Origin: CAYQQQ01 sp964420125
Lineage (GTDB): Bacteria > Actinomycetota > Acidimicrobiia > Acidimicrobiales > Microtrichaceae
Direction: 5' to 3'
NCBI GenBank assembly: GCA_964420125.1
Contig: CAYQQQ010000001.1
Coordinates: 62,001-126,000 of the forward strand
DNA: 64,000 nt
Numbering within the stretch: the first letter of the stretch is position 1; each line of letters starts with the position of its first letter. Positions 1 through 8,174 of the stretch are shown here, piece by piece. The translations under genes and the position numbers were made by a program. Under the pieces are notes generated by a model. It worked only from the letters and a program-made list of their open reading frames with translations. It searched no databases and had not been told where the DNA came from.

Positions 1-69
1 GCTCGCTCGCGCGCCCTTCGTGCCATCACGACGAGTCCCGGAGGTGTGCCGGACGCCGCTTGCGTCGAG

Positions 70-108
70 TGTAGCGAGCGCTACATACTGTCCGTAGCGA
101 TCACTACA
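70..108. promoter_or_regulatory. Paired TetR-type operators
   Basis: Two near-identical 16-bp palindromes, TGTAGCGAGCGCTACA (70-85) and CGTAGCGATCACTACA (93-108), lie 23 bp apart centre to centre, about two helical turns. TACTGT (86-91) between them could be a -10 box. They end 40 bp before the TetR start at 148. TetR proteins usually bind such sites as dimers and repress their own operon, so I infer autoregulation of the operon starting at 148. No binding data support this. Confidence 0.65.
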
Positions 109-147
109 GCGCGGTCCCTCCGGATCGCGACCGACCCGGGAGGCCCG

Positions 148-888
148 ATGGCGCACGGCGGAGCTCGAACCCACGGATCCCGTCGACGGGGTGCCGGCGC
201 CGGTCGCGGCGGCGCTGCAGCGCACACGTCACGCGAGGCCATCCTCGGGGCCGCCACCGAGCTCATGGCCGAACGAGGCTTCGCCGCCACCTCCATCGGC
301 TCCATCTGCACCGCCACCGGACTCGCCCCCACCGCCATCTACTGGCACTTCGGATCGAAGGACGGCCTGCTGGCCGCCATCGTGGAGCGCAGCATCGAGC
401 GCTGGTACGCAGAGCTGGTCGAGGCCATGGGAGGGGAGCCGGCCGAGGGGTCAGAGGATGCCGTGCCCCCTGCCGCCGACCTGCAGCGGTTCTTCCGGGT
501 GATGCTCGACGCCTACCGCCACCAACCCCAGGCCCTGCGCCTGATGCTGTGGCTGGGCCTCGACCGCGGGCACCCCGACCAGGAGGTCCGCGCCGCGGTG
601 CAGCAGGCCCGCCGACGTGCCATCGCCCTGATCGCCGCGTCGATCGGGCGGGCACTGGGCCCTGCGGAGCACAGCCCGCAGCTGTCCGCCGCCTACGACC
701 AGCTGGCCCGGCTGCTCCTGGTGCAGCTCGACGGCATCTTCGTCGCCCACGAGGTCGACGACGACGGCGACCGCATCGACGAGCTCTTCGAGCTCGCCCA
801 CACCGCCGTGGTGGCGGCCGGCATCGAGGTCATCGGCCGGGCGACCCACGACCCGACATCCGAATCCCACAAGGAGGACCACCAATGA
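148..888 (+). CDS. TetR/AcrR family transcriptional regulator
   Basis: A 246-residue regulator. A basic N-terminal tail is followed by a TetR helix-turn-helix at about residues 30-75, with the typical end AIYWHFGSKDGLL. The remaining about 170 residues would be the ligand-binding and dimerisation domain. I chose the ATG at 148 because GGGAGG lies 5 nt before it, and an upstream start at 46 would place the operator palindromes inside the gene. The stop overlaps the next start by 4 bp (ATGA), so it is the first gene of the flavoprotein/ETF operon. It probably represses that operon until a substrate or CoA derivative binds. The ligand is unknown. Confidence 0.9.
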   Translation: MAHGGARTHGSRRRGAGAGRGGAAAHTSREAILGAATELMAERGFAATSIGSICTATGLAPTAIYWHFGSKDGLLAAIVERSIERWYAELVEAMGGEPAEGSEDAVPPAADLQRFFRVMLDAYRHQPQALRLMLWLGLDRGHPDQEVRAAVQQARRRAIALIAASIGRALGPAEHSPQLSAAYDQLARLLLVQLDGIFVAHEVDDDGDRIDELFELAHTAVVAAGIEVIGRATHDPTSESHKEDHQ

Positions 889-2300
889 CCACCCCACTGG
901 TCGCCGGGCCCACCGGCGGCGACGTGGTCACCGTCGCCGCCGCAGCGGACCTCGGCCACCACATCCGCGAGGCCGTCGCCGGGGGCTACGGCCTCGTCCC
1001 CCGCTCCTCCACCGGCATCGCCCGCCACGCCCGGGCGATCGCCCACGACGGCACACGGCTGCTCGACCTCTCCGGTCTGCGCGACGTGCCGCTGCTCAGC
1101 GCACGTGAGCGGGTGGCGATCGTCGAAGCCGGCGTCACCTACGCGCAGCTCCAGCCACTGCTGGACGCCGAGGGGCTGCGCCTGTGCCATCCGCTGCTGC
1201 CCCCGGCCGGCAAGGCGGTGGTCGCCTCCCAGATGGACCGGGAACCACAGATGGCTCCCCGCCACCACTGGGACTTCACCGACCCGATGCTGTGCGCGGA
1301 GCTGTGGTTCGGCACCGGCGACCGGTTCCGCACCGGCAGCGCGGCGGGCCCGGGTGCCACCCTCGAGGAGCAGTGGCGGGCGGGCATGTTCCAGAAGAAC
1401 CCGCTCGGGCCCGCCCAGACCGACCTCGCCAAGCTGGCTCAGGGCGCCCAGGGCACCCTGGGGTTCGCCACCTGGGTGTCGCTGCGCCTGGAGCTCCGAG
1501 CGGAGCTGCGGCGCGACCTCCGGGTGAGCTCCGACGACCTGGGGGCTCTCGCCGGGTTCGTCTCGGCGATCACCCGGCGTCGTCTGGGCGAGGAGGTCCT
1601 GGTGGTCGACCGCCACCAGCTGGCCCGTATGGCGGAGTCCCTCGGCGTCGCCGTCGAGGGGACCTCCGACGAGTGGACGGCGCTGCTCACGGTGGGCTCC
1701 CTCCGCCGCCGACCGCAGGAGTCGATGGCCATGCAGCTGCACCAGATCGAGGAGCTGGCCGCTGCCGCCGGCCTGGGGGTGCACGACCTCACCGGCACAC
1801 GGGGCGAAGAGCTGTCCCGGGCGGTCACCTCGTTGCCGGAGCTTCCCGAGGGGGTGGGCGACTGGAAGCGAGCGGCCACCGGCGAGAGCCGGGAGCTGGC
1901 GTTCCTCTCCACCATGGATCGGGCGCTGCCCCTCGTCGAGCACATCCGATCGCGCTGGAGCGGCATCGTGTCCGAGGACGCGGTGGCCGCCTACCTGCAG
2001 CCCATCAACCAGGGGCGCACCTGCCACGTCGAGGTGACCGCCTTCTCCACACCGGCCGAGGGTGAGCAGATCGACGAGGGCACCGGCGAGCTGGTGGCGG
2101 AGCTGATCGAGGCCGGTGCCTTCTTCAGCCGACCCATCGGTGCTGCGGTGGCCCCCACCTTCGCCCGCAGCGGCGACGTGGTGCGGACCCTGCACAAGGT
2201 GAAGGCCGTGCTCGACCCCGACGGCGTGCTCAACCCGGGCGCGCTGTGCTTCGACCCCACGGTCGCTGCGGCGGCCTTCGAGGAGGTGAGCTCGTCATGA
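885..2300 (+). CDS. FAD-linked oxidase (GlcD/VAO-like flavoprotein)
   Basis: A 471-residue protein of the PCMH/VAO flavoprotein fold. The N-terminal 180 residues resemble an FAD-binding type 4 domain, and the C-terminus ends with the family-typical DPDGVLNPGALCF. The usual Gly-rich FAD loop is poorly conserved, so it may be a divergent or partner subunit. The start ATG has AAGGAGG before it and overlaps the TetR stop by 4 bp. The next gene is a GlcF-like Fe-S protein, as in glycolate and lactate oxidase complexes. The substrate is unknown; likely a hydroxy acid, alcohol or phenol. It is presumably cytoplasmic, since no signal peptide is visible. Confidence 0.75.
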   Translation: MTTPLVAGPTGGDVVTVAAAADLGHHIREAVAGGYGLVPRSSTGIARHARAIAHDGTRLLDLSGLRDVPLLSARERVAIVEAGVTYAQLQPLLDAEGLRLCHPLLPPAGKAVVASQMDREPQMAPRHHWDFTDPMLCAELWFGTGDRFRTGSAAGPGATLEEQWRAGMFQKNPLGPAQTDLAKLAQGAQGTLGFATWVSLRLELRAELRRDLRVSSDDLGALAGFVSAITRRRLGEEVLVVDRHQLARMAESLGVAVEGTSDEWTALLTVGSLRRRPQESMAMQLHQIEELAAAAGLGVHDLTGTRGEELSRAVTSLPELPEGVGDWKRAATGESRELAFLSTMDRALPLVEHIRSRWSGIVSEDAVAAYLQPINQGRTCHVEVTAFSTPAEGEQIDEGTGELVAELIEAGAFFSRPIGAAVAPTFARSGDVVRTLHKVKAVLDPDGVLNPGALCFDPTVAAAAFEEVSSS

Positions 2301-3781
2301 GCCTGGAGTCAACCGGCCTGGAGTCCTTTCGCGACGACATGGAGGGCTGCTCGCGCTGCTCCTCCTGCAAGTGGATCCCCCTGGCGCAGATCCGCAGCCA
2401 GCGCTGGTCGCAGGTGTGCCCATCGGTCTGGTTCCACGACTTCCACGCCTACTCGGGTTCGGGGAAGCTCAACGTGGCCCTGTCGATCCTCGACGGCCGC
2501 ACCGAGTTCGACGAGGCGGCGGCCGACATCTTCTACGCCTGCACCATGTGCGGCGGCTGCGACGTCGGCTGCAAGGTGTACCGCAACGACATCGACCTCA
2601 CCGACGCGTTCCACGAGGCACGAGCCCGGGCGGTCGAGCTGGGCTTCGCCCGCCTCGAGCACCTGCAGCTGGTGGAGAACATGCGGGCCGAGAACAACGT
2701 GTTCGGCCTCCCTCGTGACGACCGCGACGCCTGGAACACCGACCACGAGCTGCTGGATGCCAACTCCGAGGAGGTCGACATCCTCTTCCACGTCGGCTGT
2801 CGCTTCTCCTACGACGAGTCCCAGCGCGACGACCTGCTCGCTGCGGTCGAGATCCTCAAGGCCACCGGCAAGCGCGTGGGCACCAGCGGCACCGCCGAGG
2901 CCTGCTGCGGGCAGCGGGCCTACGAGTGCGGCTTCGACAGCGAGCTGCACAACTTCGGCGACGACATGGTCAACCGCGTCCGCACCAGCGGGGCGTCGAT
3001 GGTGGCCGTCGCCTGCTCCGACTGCTTCGGTGCCTTCAACTACCTCTACCCCCGAAACGGCAAGGACCTCGGGGTGCCCGTGCGCCACATCAGCGAGATC
3101 GCTGCGGAGCTGGCGGAGCAGGGCTCGCTGAGCTCCGCCTTCGGCGCTGTCGGCCCGCGGGGTGCCGCAGAGGTCGAGGCCCCCGCCGACGCATCCGGGA
3201 ACGGGTCGTCCAACGGCTCCGGGAACGGGAGCGCGCCGAAGGTGGTGGCGGCTTCGGACCATCCCGTCGCCAACGAGGGCGTCCGCTCCCGCGTGGTCAC
3301 CTACCACGATCCCTGCAACCTGGGCCGCCACGGTGAGGACTACGCCGGTGAGGCCGAGGGCCCCAAGATCGACCGGCCCGACGCCACCCGGCGCGACGGC
3401 CGTGGTGGGCGCTACGACGCCCCTCGCGCCGTGCTGGCGTCGCTCCCGGGGGTGACCTTCGTCGAGATGGAGCGGATCCGCGAGTTCTCCTGGTGCTGTG
3501 GAGCCGGCGGCGGATGTGCGGAGAGCGCGGAGGAGTTCTCCATCGCCGTGGCCACGGAGCGGCTGGAGGAGGCGCTCTCCACCGGCGCCGACACCCTCGC
3601 CACCAGCTGCCCCTGGTGCGTCACCAACTTCACCACCGCCATGGAGCAGATGCGTGCCGACGGCGAGCAGCGCGAGCTGGAGATCATCGGCATCAGCGAG
3701 CTGACCGCCCGGCAGCTCACCACCGACGTGCCGGTGGTCATCGCCACGGCCGGCACCGCGACCAAGGAGGGTCGAGCATGA
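2297..3781 (+). CDS. Fe-S protein with two CCG domains (GlcF/HdrB-like)
   Basis: A 494-residue electron-transfer protein. Two four-Cys clusters are visible: Cys18, 21, 24 and 41, and Cys82, 85, 88 and 92, consistent with two [4Fe-4S] centres. Two CCG modules follow: the first has EACCGQRAYECGF, the second has DPCNLG, FSWCCGAGGG and SCPWCVTNF. Such modules in HdrB, GlcF and LctD-like proteins bind a further cluster. About residues 290-320 form a Ser/Gly/Asn-rich linker between the CCG modules. The gene overlaps its neighbours by 4 bp on both sides, so it should be made together with the two FAD oxidases and the ETF, probably carrying electrons between them. Confidence 0.85.
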   Translation: MSLESTGLESFRDDMEGCSRCSSCKWIPLAQIRSQRWSQVCPSVWFHDFHAYSGSGKLNVALSILDGRTEFDEAAADIFYACTMCGGCDVGCKVYRNDIDLTDAFHEARARAVELGFARLEHLQLVENMRAENNVFGLPRDDRDAWNTDHELLDANSEEVDILFHVGCRFSYDESQRDDLLAAVEILKATGKRVGTSGTAEACCGQRAYECGFDSELHNFGDDMVNRVRTSGASMVAVACSDCFGAFNYLYPRNGKDLGVPVRHISEIAAELAEQGSLSSAFGAVGPRGAAEVEAPADASGNGSSNGSGNGSAPKVVAASDHPVANEGVRSRVVTYHDPCNLGRHGEDYAGEAEGPKIDRPDATRRDGRGGRYDAPRAVLASLPGVTFVEMERIREFSWCCGAGGGCAESAEEFSIAVATERLEEALSTGADTLATSCPWCVTNFTTAMEQMRADGEQRELEIIGISELTARQLTTDVPVVIATAGTATKEGRA

Positions 3782-5397
3782 GCCTCACGACCACCGACCT
3801 GATCGGCGACCCGATCGCCGCCGACGCCCTGGCCGACCTGCGGGCGGCCGTGGGCGAGCACTGGGTCCGCACCGACCCCCACGTCCTGGACTCCTACGCC
3901 GCCCAGCCGTTCCACAAGGTGGAGGTCGGGGTGTGGATCCACCGACCGGTGGCGGTGGTGATGCCGGCCGACGCCGAGGAGGTGCAGGCGGTGGTGCAGG
4001 CGTGCAACCGCCACCACCTCCGCTTCAAGGCGTTCTCCACCGGCTGGGGTGCGCACGCCGGCGCCGGGTTTGACAACGTCGTGCAGATCGACCTGCGCCG
4101 GATGAACCGGATCCTCGAGCTCGACGTGGAGAACCGCACGATCGTGGTGGAGCCCTACGTGACCTGTGCCCAGATCCAGGCGGAGGTGATGCGCCACGGC
4201 CTGAACCTCCACATCCACGGCGCAGGGTCGAACTGCTCCCCCCTGGCCAACGCCACCTCCCACATGGGCATGGGGTTCTCCTCGATCTCGATGGGCTACT
4301 CGCCCCGCAACCTGATGGGCATCGAGTGGATCCTGCCCACCGGGGAGCTGGTGCAGGTCGGGTCCTTCGCCACCGGCGCCGGCTGGGTGTCGCCCGACGG
4401 GCCCGGCCCCAGCCTGCGGGGCGCGATCCGGGGCTTCGCCGGCGCGGATGGGGGCATCGGCGTGTTCACCCGTGTGGGCCTCAAGCTCTACCCCTGGTCC
4501 GGACCCGACGAGGTGAAGGTCTCCAAGGGCTCCTTCCGGGGCATGGAGGTGGAAGTGCCGCCGCTCAACGGCGCCTACCTGTGCATCTTCCCCAACCTGG
4601 AGGACTACGGCGACGCCCTCTACGACATCGGCGACGCCGGGATCGGCTACGCCCAGTTCAAGGCAGCAGTCGGCCTCGGCCTGGCCATCAGCGAGCCGGC
4701 GATGTTCCGCCAGGCCCGCGACGTGCCGGCGCTCCGCGAGCAGATCCGGGCCTTCGAGAACCAGTTCGTGATGGTGCTGCAGGGGCACACCCAGGAGCAC
4801 TTCGACTACGAGGTGGGGGTGCTCCACGACATCGTGGGCGAGCACAACGGGATGGTCCAACCCACCGACGGCCTGATGGCGTCCGGGCCGGGCGGCATGT
4901 GGTGGGCGGTGATCCGCAACTCCATCGCTCCGGGCATGTTCCGCCCGACCGGCAACTTCTACTCCTCCATGGGCGGTGACGAGGCCATCGGCAACGCGCT
5001 GCGCCAGGCCACCGTCGGCGAGGAGCTGAAGGAGGAGTTCATCGCCGAGGGGTCGTGCGCGGACGACCTGGTGGACAACGCCCACACCCTCCTCTACGAG
5101 AACGGCCTGTACGCCCACACCGAGGAGCTCGTGCTCTACGACCACCGCGACCGGGAGCAGAACGAGAAACTCAAAGGGCTCTCCGACACCGTGATGCACT
5201 CCATCGTGGAGCGGACCCTCGGCGGCGGCGGGTTCTCGTTCTTCGCCGGCGCCTACGCCCACGAGGTGCTCGGCCCGCACATGGAGAACTACCACGTGTG
5301 GCAACGCCGCCTGAAGACGGCGCTCGACCCCGAGGACCTGTCGGACTCCAAGTACTTCATCAACAGCGAGGGCGTGGAGGCGGCGGGCCATGGATGA
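3778..5397 (+). CDS. FAD-linked oxidase of the VAO/4-cresol dehydrogenase type
   Basis: A 539-residue flavoprotein. Residues about 45-250 are a clear FAD-binding type 4 (PCMH) domain, with KAFSTGWGAHAGAGFDN, the Asp-Leu-Arg-Arg-Met strand and GAGSNCSPLANATSHMG typical of VAO-family dehydrogenases. The rest fits the substrate-binding cap. It is the second FAD oxidase of the operon, overlapping the Fe-S gene by 4 bp and etfA by 8 bp. Members oxidise phenols, alcohols, hydroxy acids or alkyl-glycerone phosphates; the substrate here cannot be read from sequence. It may form a three-part complex with the flavoprotein at 885 and the Fe-S protein at 2297. Confidence 0.8.
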   Translation: MSLTTTDLIGDPIAADALADLRAAVGEHWVRTDPHVLDSYAAQPFHKVEVGVWIHRPVAVVMPADAEEVQAVVQACNRHHLRFKAFSTGWGAHAGAGFDNVVQIDLRRMNRILELDVENRTIVVEPYVTCAQIQAEVMRHGLNLHIHGAGSNCSPLANATSHMGMGFSSISMGYSPRNLMGIEWILPTGELVQVGSFATGAGWVSPDGPGPSLRGAIRGFAGADGGIGVFTRVGLKLYPWSGPDEVKVSKGSFRGMEVEVPPLNGAYLCIFPNLEDYGDALYDIGDAGIGYAQFKAAVGLGLAISEPAMFRQARDVPALREQIRAFENQFVMVLQGHTQEHFDYEVGVLHDIVGEHNGMVQPTDGLMASGPGGMWWAVIRNSIAPGMFRPTGNFYSSMGGDEAIGNALRQATVGEELKEEFIAEGSCADDLVDNAHTLLYENGLYAHTEELVLYDHRDREQNEKLKGLSDTVMHSIVERTLGGGGFSFFAGAYAHEVLGPHMENYHVWQRRLKTALDPEDLSDSKYFINSEGVEAAGHG

Positions 5398-6349
5398 CGA
5401 GACCACCAGAACCACCGCCGACCCCCAGCGACCGACCGTCCTCGTCGTCGGTCGCTGGAGCCCCGACGGCGCCCCCGACGAGGACGCCGATCGCGTGCTG
5501 CGGACACTCGCCGGGCTGGGGGGCGTCGTCCACGGAGCGGACCTCGGCTCCCACCTGGGTGAACCGACCGTGGCCGAGGCGATCGCCGCGACCGCCCGGC
5601 AGCTCGGGGCCGTGGTGGTGGCGTTGCCCAGCGGGCCCTCGGCCGAGGGCCTCGCCGGACAGGTCGCGTCGGAACTCCGAGGCGTGCTGGCGCTGGACGC
5701 CCGCGATGTGAGCGCGTCGCCGACGGGACTGACGGTGCGCCGGCCGGCCTACGGGGGAGCCTTCGACGCCGAGATCGAGGTCACCCACCCTCGGGTGCTG
5801 GTGGCCTCGCTCGACCCGGCATCCGCCGGCGATGCGACACCCGCCACCGTCGAGCGGGTGCACGCCGTCGAACCCCCGCCGGGCACGGTGTGCCTGGAGG
5901 CGCGGCGCCACGACGACCGGGAGCTCCCCCTGAACCGGGCCCGTCGTGTCGTCGCCGGCGGCCGTGGTGTGGGCGGCCCGGAGGGCTTCACCGAGCTGGC
6001 CGAGCTGGCCGAGGCGCTCGGGGGTGCCCTGGCGGCGTCTCGTCCCCCGTGCGATGCGGGGTGGGTGCCCGGACACCACCAGGTGGGCATCACCGGTGCC
6101 CGGGTGGCTCCGGAGCTCTACGTGGCGGTGGGGATCTCCGGCTCGGTGCAGCACCGGGCGGGGATGCAGTCCTCCCGCACCGTGGTGGCCATCAACAACG
6201 ATCCCGAAGCCCCGATGCTGCACCACGCCGACCTCGCGGTGATCGGCGACTGGCAGGAGGTGGTGGCGGGGATGCTGGAGGCGCTCGCCGACGGTGCCGA
6301 GCCGGCACCGCTCGCCGCGACGCACGAGACCACAGGAGCGACGAGATGA
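5390..6349 (+). CDS. etfA: Electron transfer flavoprotein alpha subunit
   Basis: A 319-residue EtfA. The C-terminal FAD-binding domain is textbook: GGRGVGGPEGF, SRPPCDAGWVP, HHQVGITGARVAPELYVAVG, ISGSVQHRAGM and AINNDPEAPMLHHADLAVIGD. The N-terminal domain is weakly conserved. EtfA pairs with EtfB, encoded next with a 3-bp overlap, to carry electrons from flavin dehydrogenases to the quinone pool or, in bifurcating types, to exchange with NADH and ferredoxin. Its operon position after two FAD oxidases and a CCG Fe-S protein suggests a dedicated ETF for that dehydrogenase. I could not decide whether it bifurcates. Confidence 0.92.
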   Translation: MDDETTRTTADPQRPTVLVVGRWSPDGAPDEDADRVLRTLAGLGGVVHGADLGSHLGEPTVAEAIAATARQLGAVVVALPSGPSAEGLAGQVASELRGVLALDARDVSASPTGLTVRRPAYGGAFDAEIEVTHPRVLVASLDPASAGDATPATVERVHAVEPPPGTVCLEARRHDDRELPLNRARRVVAGGRGVGGPEGFTELAELAEALGGALAASRPPCDAGWVPGHHQVGITGARVAPELYVAVGISGSVQHRAGMQSSRTVVAINNDPEAPMLHHADLAVIGDWQEVVAGMLEALADGAEPAPLAATHETTGATR

Positions 6350-7185
6350 GCAACGACCACCCCTTGCAGGTCCTCGTCACCGTGAAGCAGGTGCTGGATC
6401 CCGAGGCACCGCCCTCGCTGCTCGAGGTCGACCCCGCCACCCACGAGGTGCGCGGGCGCGGCGTGGCGCCCCGGCTCGACCCCTACTCCCTGCACGCGCT
6501 GCAGGCGGCGCTGGTGCTGCGGGAGCGCACCGACCGGGCCGTGGAGATCCACGTCGTCGGCGCCGGGCCCTCGCCGTCACGCAACCTGTACCTGCGGGCC
6601 CTGGCCGCCGGGGCCGACCGGGTGAGCCTGCTCGACACGGCCTCGCTCGGCGCGCGGTTCGCCGACGCCTGGGCCAGCGCCGCCCGGTTGGCGCGACTCA
6701 TCGGACACGTCGCCCCCGACGGCTTCGACCTCGTGCTCACCGGCCGTCGGGCGGCGGACACGAACGCGGGGGCGGTGGGTTCGGCGCTGGCGGCGCTGTT
6801 GGAGGTCCCGGTGCTCTCCCTGGCGAGCGACCTCCGGGTGGAGCCGGCCGGCGGGCACGACGAGGTGGTGGTGGAGCAGCTGGCCGACTCGGGCACGAAC
6901 GTGCTCTCCGCGCCGCTGTCCGCCGTGGTGACCGTCAGCCACGAGGTGGGCGAGGTGCCGGTGGTGCCCTTCGCCAAGATGGTGGAGGCCAAGAAGATGC
7001 CCTTGGACATCCTCACCCCCGGGGACCTCGGCGTCGCGGAGACCGAGGACGACGGAACCGACGGGCCACGACTGGTGGGGATGCACGAGCGCGACGAGCG
7101 ACGCACATGCGAGGTCGTCGAGGGAGCCGACGACCGCGACGCCGGCCGCACCCTGGCCCGAAAGCTCCAGCGCAGCTTCGCGTGA
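6346..7185 (+). CDS. etfB: Electron transfer flavoprotein beta subunit
   Basis: A 279-residue EtfB. It begins with the family pattern VTVKQVLDP and continues with the Asp-Pro-Tyr-Ser-Leu-His-Ala-Leu helix, AAGADRVSLLD and DLVLTGRRAADTNAG. These are the AMP-binding and dimer-interface regions of EtfB. Start and stop of etfA overlap (ATGA). It is the last gene of the operon that begins with the TetR at 148. The last about 40 residues are highly charged and poorly conserved. Confidence 0.92.
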   Translation: MSNDHPLQVLVTVKQVLDPEAPPSLLEVDPATHEVRGRGVAPRLDPYSLHALQAALVLRERTDRAVEIHVVGAGPSPSRNLYLRALAAGADRVSLLDTASLGARFADAWASAARLARLIGHVAPDGFDLVLTGRRAADTNAGAVGSALAALLEVPVLSLASDLRVEPAGGHDEVVVEQLADSGTNVLSAPLSAVVTVSHEVGEVPVVPFAKMVEAKKMPLDILTPGDLGVAETEDDGTDGPRLVGMHERDERRTCEVVEGADDRDAGRTLARKLQRSFA

Positions 7186-7230
7186 TCCTCTGGCCAACAC
7201 TCACCATCACGGCAGTTCGGGGACGGGTGC

Positions 7231-7266
7231 TGGTGCATCCCGCGTGGTGCATGTATTCTGCATGCA
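7231..7266 (+). promoter_or_regulatory. Leaderless promoter/operator of TA module 1
   Basis: A -10 candidate TATTCT (7254-7259) ends 6 nt before the ATG at 7266, leaving no room for a ribosome binding site, so the transcript is probably leaderless. Direct repeats TGGTGCAT at 7231-7238 and 7245-7252 and the palindrome TGCATGCA (7259-7266) could bind the antitoxin. The same 6-nt spacing recurs at two other TA modules in this window. Confidence 0.55.
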
Positions 7267-7496
7267 TGCCGAACGTGCAGGTTCGAGATGTGCCGGAGGA
7301 GGTTCATGAGGCTCTGGTCCGTCGAGCGGAAGACGCCGGTCAGTCCCTGCAGCAGTTCCTGGCCTCGCAGCTCGCGGAGATCGCGGCGACACCGACGTTG
7401 AAGGAGATCCTCGATCGGATCGAGCGGCGCCCAAAGGGTGCGTTGTCGGCAGACACCGCGGTCGAGGCTCTCGACGAGGAACGTGCTCGTCGTTGA
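7266..7496 (+). CDS. FitA/VapB-like antitoxin, module 1
   Basis: A 76-residue protein. The N-terminus MPNVQVRDVPEEVHEALVRR is a ribbon-helix-helix DNA-binding motif of the FitA type, with helices to about residue 40. The rest is an acidic/basic tail expected to wrap the toxin. It precedes and overlaps a PIN-domain gene by 14 bp, the usual antitoxin-toxin order. It aligns along its full length with the 76-residue antitoxin at 45491 (VPxEVHxxLxRR, TPTLxExLDR). It should bind both its own operator and the VapC partner. Confidence 0.85.
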   Translation: MPNVQVRDVPEEVHEALVRRAEDAGQSLQQFLASQLAEIAATPTLKEILDRIERRPKGALSADTAVEALDEERARR

Positions 7497-7872
7497 CGCC
7501 TCGGTGCTCGCGCCGGTCGTGGCCGACGCCGGGAACGATGGCCAACGGTTCCGCGAGAGGCTTCGGGGTGAGACGGTGGTCGGACCCGACTTGCTCCGAG
7601 TGGAAGTCGTGTCGGTGCTGCGGCGGCACGCCAACAACGGGATGCTGACCCGCCAGCAGGCCGACGCGGCCATCGACGACCTGCTGGCGTTTCCGATCAC
7701 TGTGTACCCAACCGCGCCGCTACTCCGGCGAGTGTGGGAGCTACGTCCCAATGTCACGCCGTACGTCGGCTGCTACGTCGCTCTCGCCGAGGCCGTGGGG
7801 TTCCCCCTTCTCACCGCCGACCGCCGTCTTGTCAACGCTCCAGGATGTCGGTGCGTCGTCGAGATGGCGTGA
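7483..7872 (+). CDS. PIN-domain VapC-type toxin, module 1, altered active site
   Basis: A 129-residue PIN-domain protein starting at a GTG inside the antitoxin gene. PIN RNases cleave RNA with three or four acidic residues holding Mg2+. Asp5 (VVDAS) and Glu41 (LRVEVV) are present, as is LLTADRRL. The block that normally reads YDAxYVALAE reads PYVGCYVALAE here, so the conserved Asp is missing; its paralogue at 45718 keeps YDAAY. The toxin may therefore be weak or inactive. The reading frame is otherwise intact and of normal length. Confidence 0.8.
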   Translation: MLVVDASVLAPVVADAGNDGQRFRERLRGETVVGPDLLRVEVVSVLRRHANNGMLTRQQADAAIDDLLAFPITVYPTAPLLRRVWELRPNVTPYVGCYVALAEAVGFPLLTADRRLVNAPGCRCVVEMA

Positions 7873-8174
7873 TCCTCAACCGTCGGTGGCGCGCCACGTG
7901 ATTCCGCAGTGTCACCGGTGTGGCCGAAGTGCCGGTGGGGACAGACCCTGTGCGGCCCTCCTGCCCGACCGTCGCCCCCGGCAGTGGGACGCGCAGCCAG
8001 CTCATGTGGCTCGATCCCCTGGGCGCAGGACTTCGCAGCCGGCGGCAGCTGCTGACCGCATCCTCGACGGGCACCTCCGCGCAGGTCGTGTCACGCGGAA
8101 GTCGTTGCCCCCACCGCAGCGACGTGTCAGTGTGGGTCAGGCACCGATGTACGGCGTTCACCCGGGGGTGACGG
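7873..8174. other. Intergenic stretch without a recognised feature
   Basis: About 300 bp between TA module 1 and the unknown gene at 8175. No convincing coding frame, tRNA fold or strong hairpin was seen. TCACCGGTGT near 7911 is a short palindrome of unclear meaning. A promoter for the gene at 8175 should lie here, but no good -35/-10 pair stands out. Confidence 0.4.

Noticed and set aside
46..147. Upstream start for the first TetR
   Set aside because: The extension contains the operator palindromes and no RBS; ATG 148 has a good GGGAGG site.
3412..5415. Long minus-strand frame opposite the VAO-type oxidase
   Set aside because: His/Val/Leu-rich composition typical of a complementary shadow frame; no start signal and no domain.
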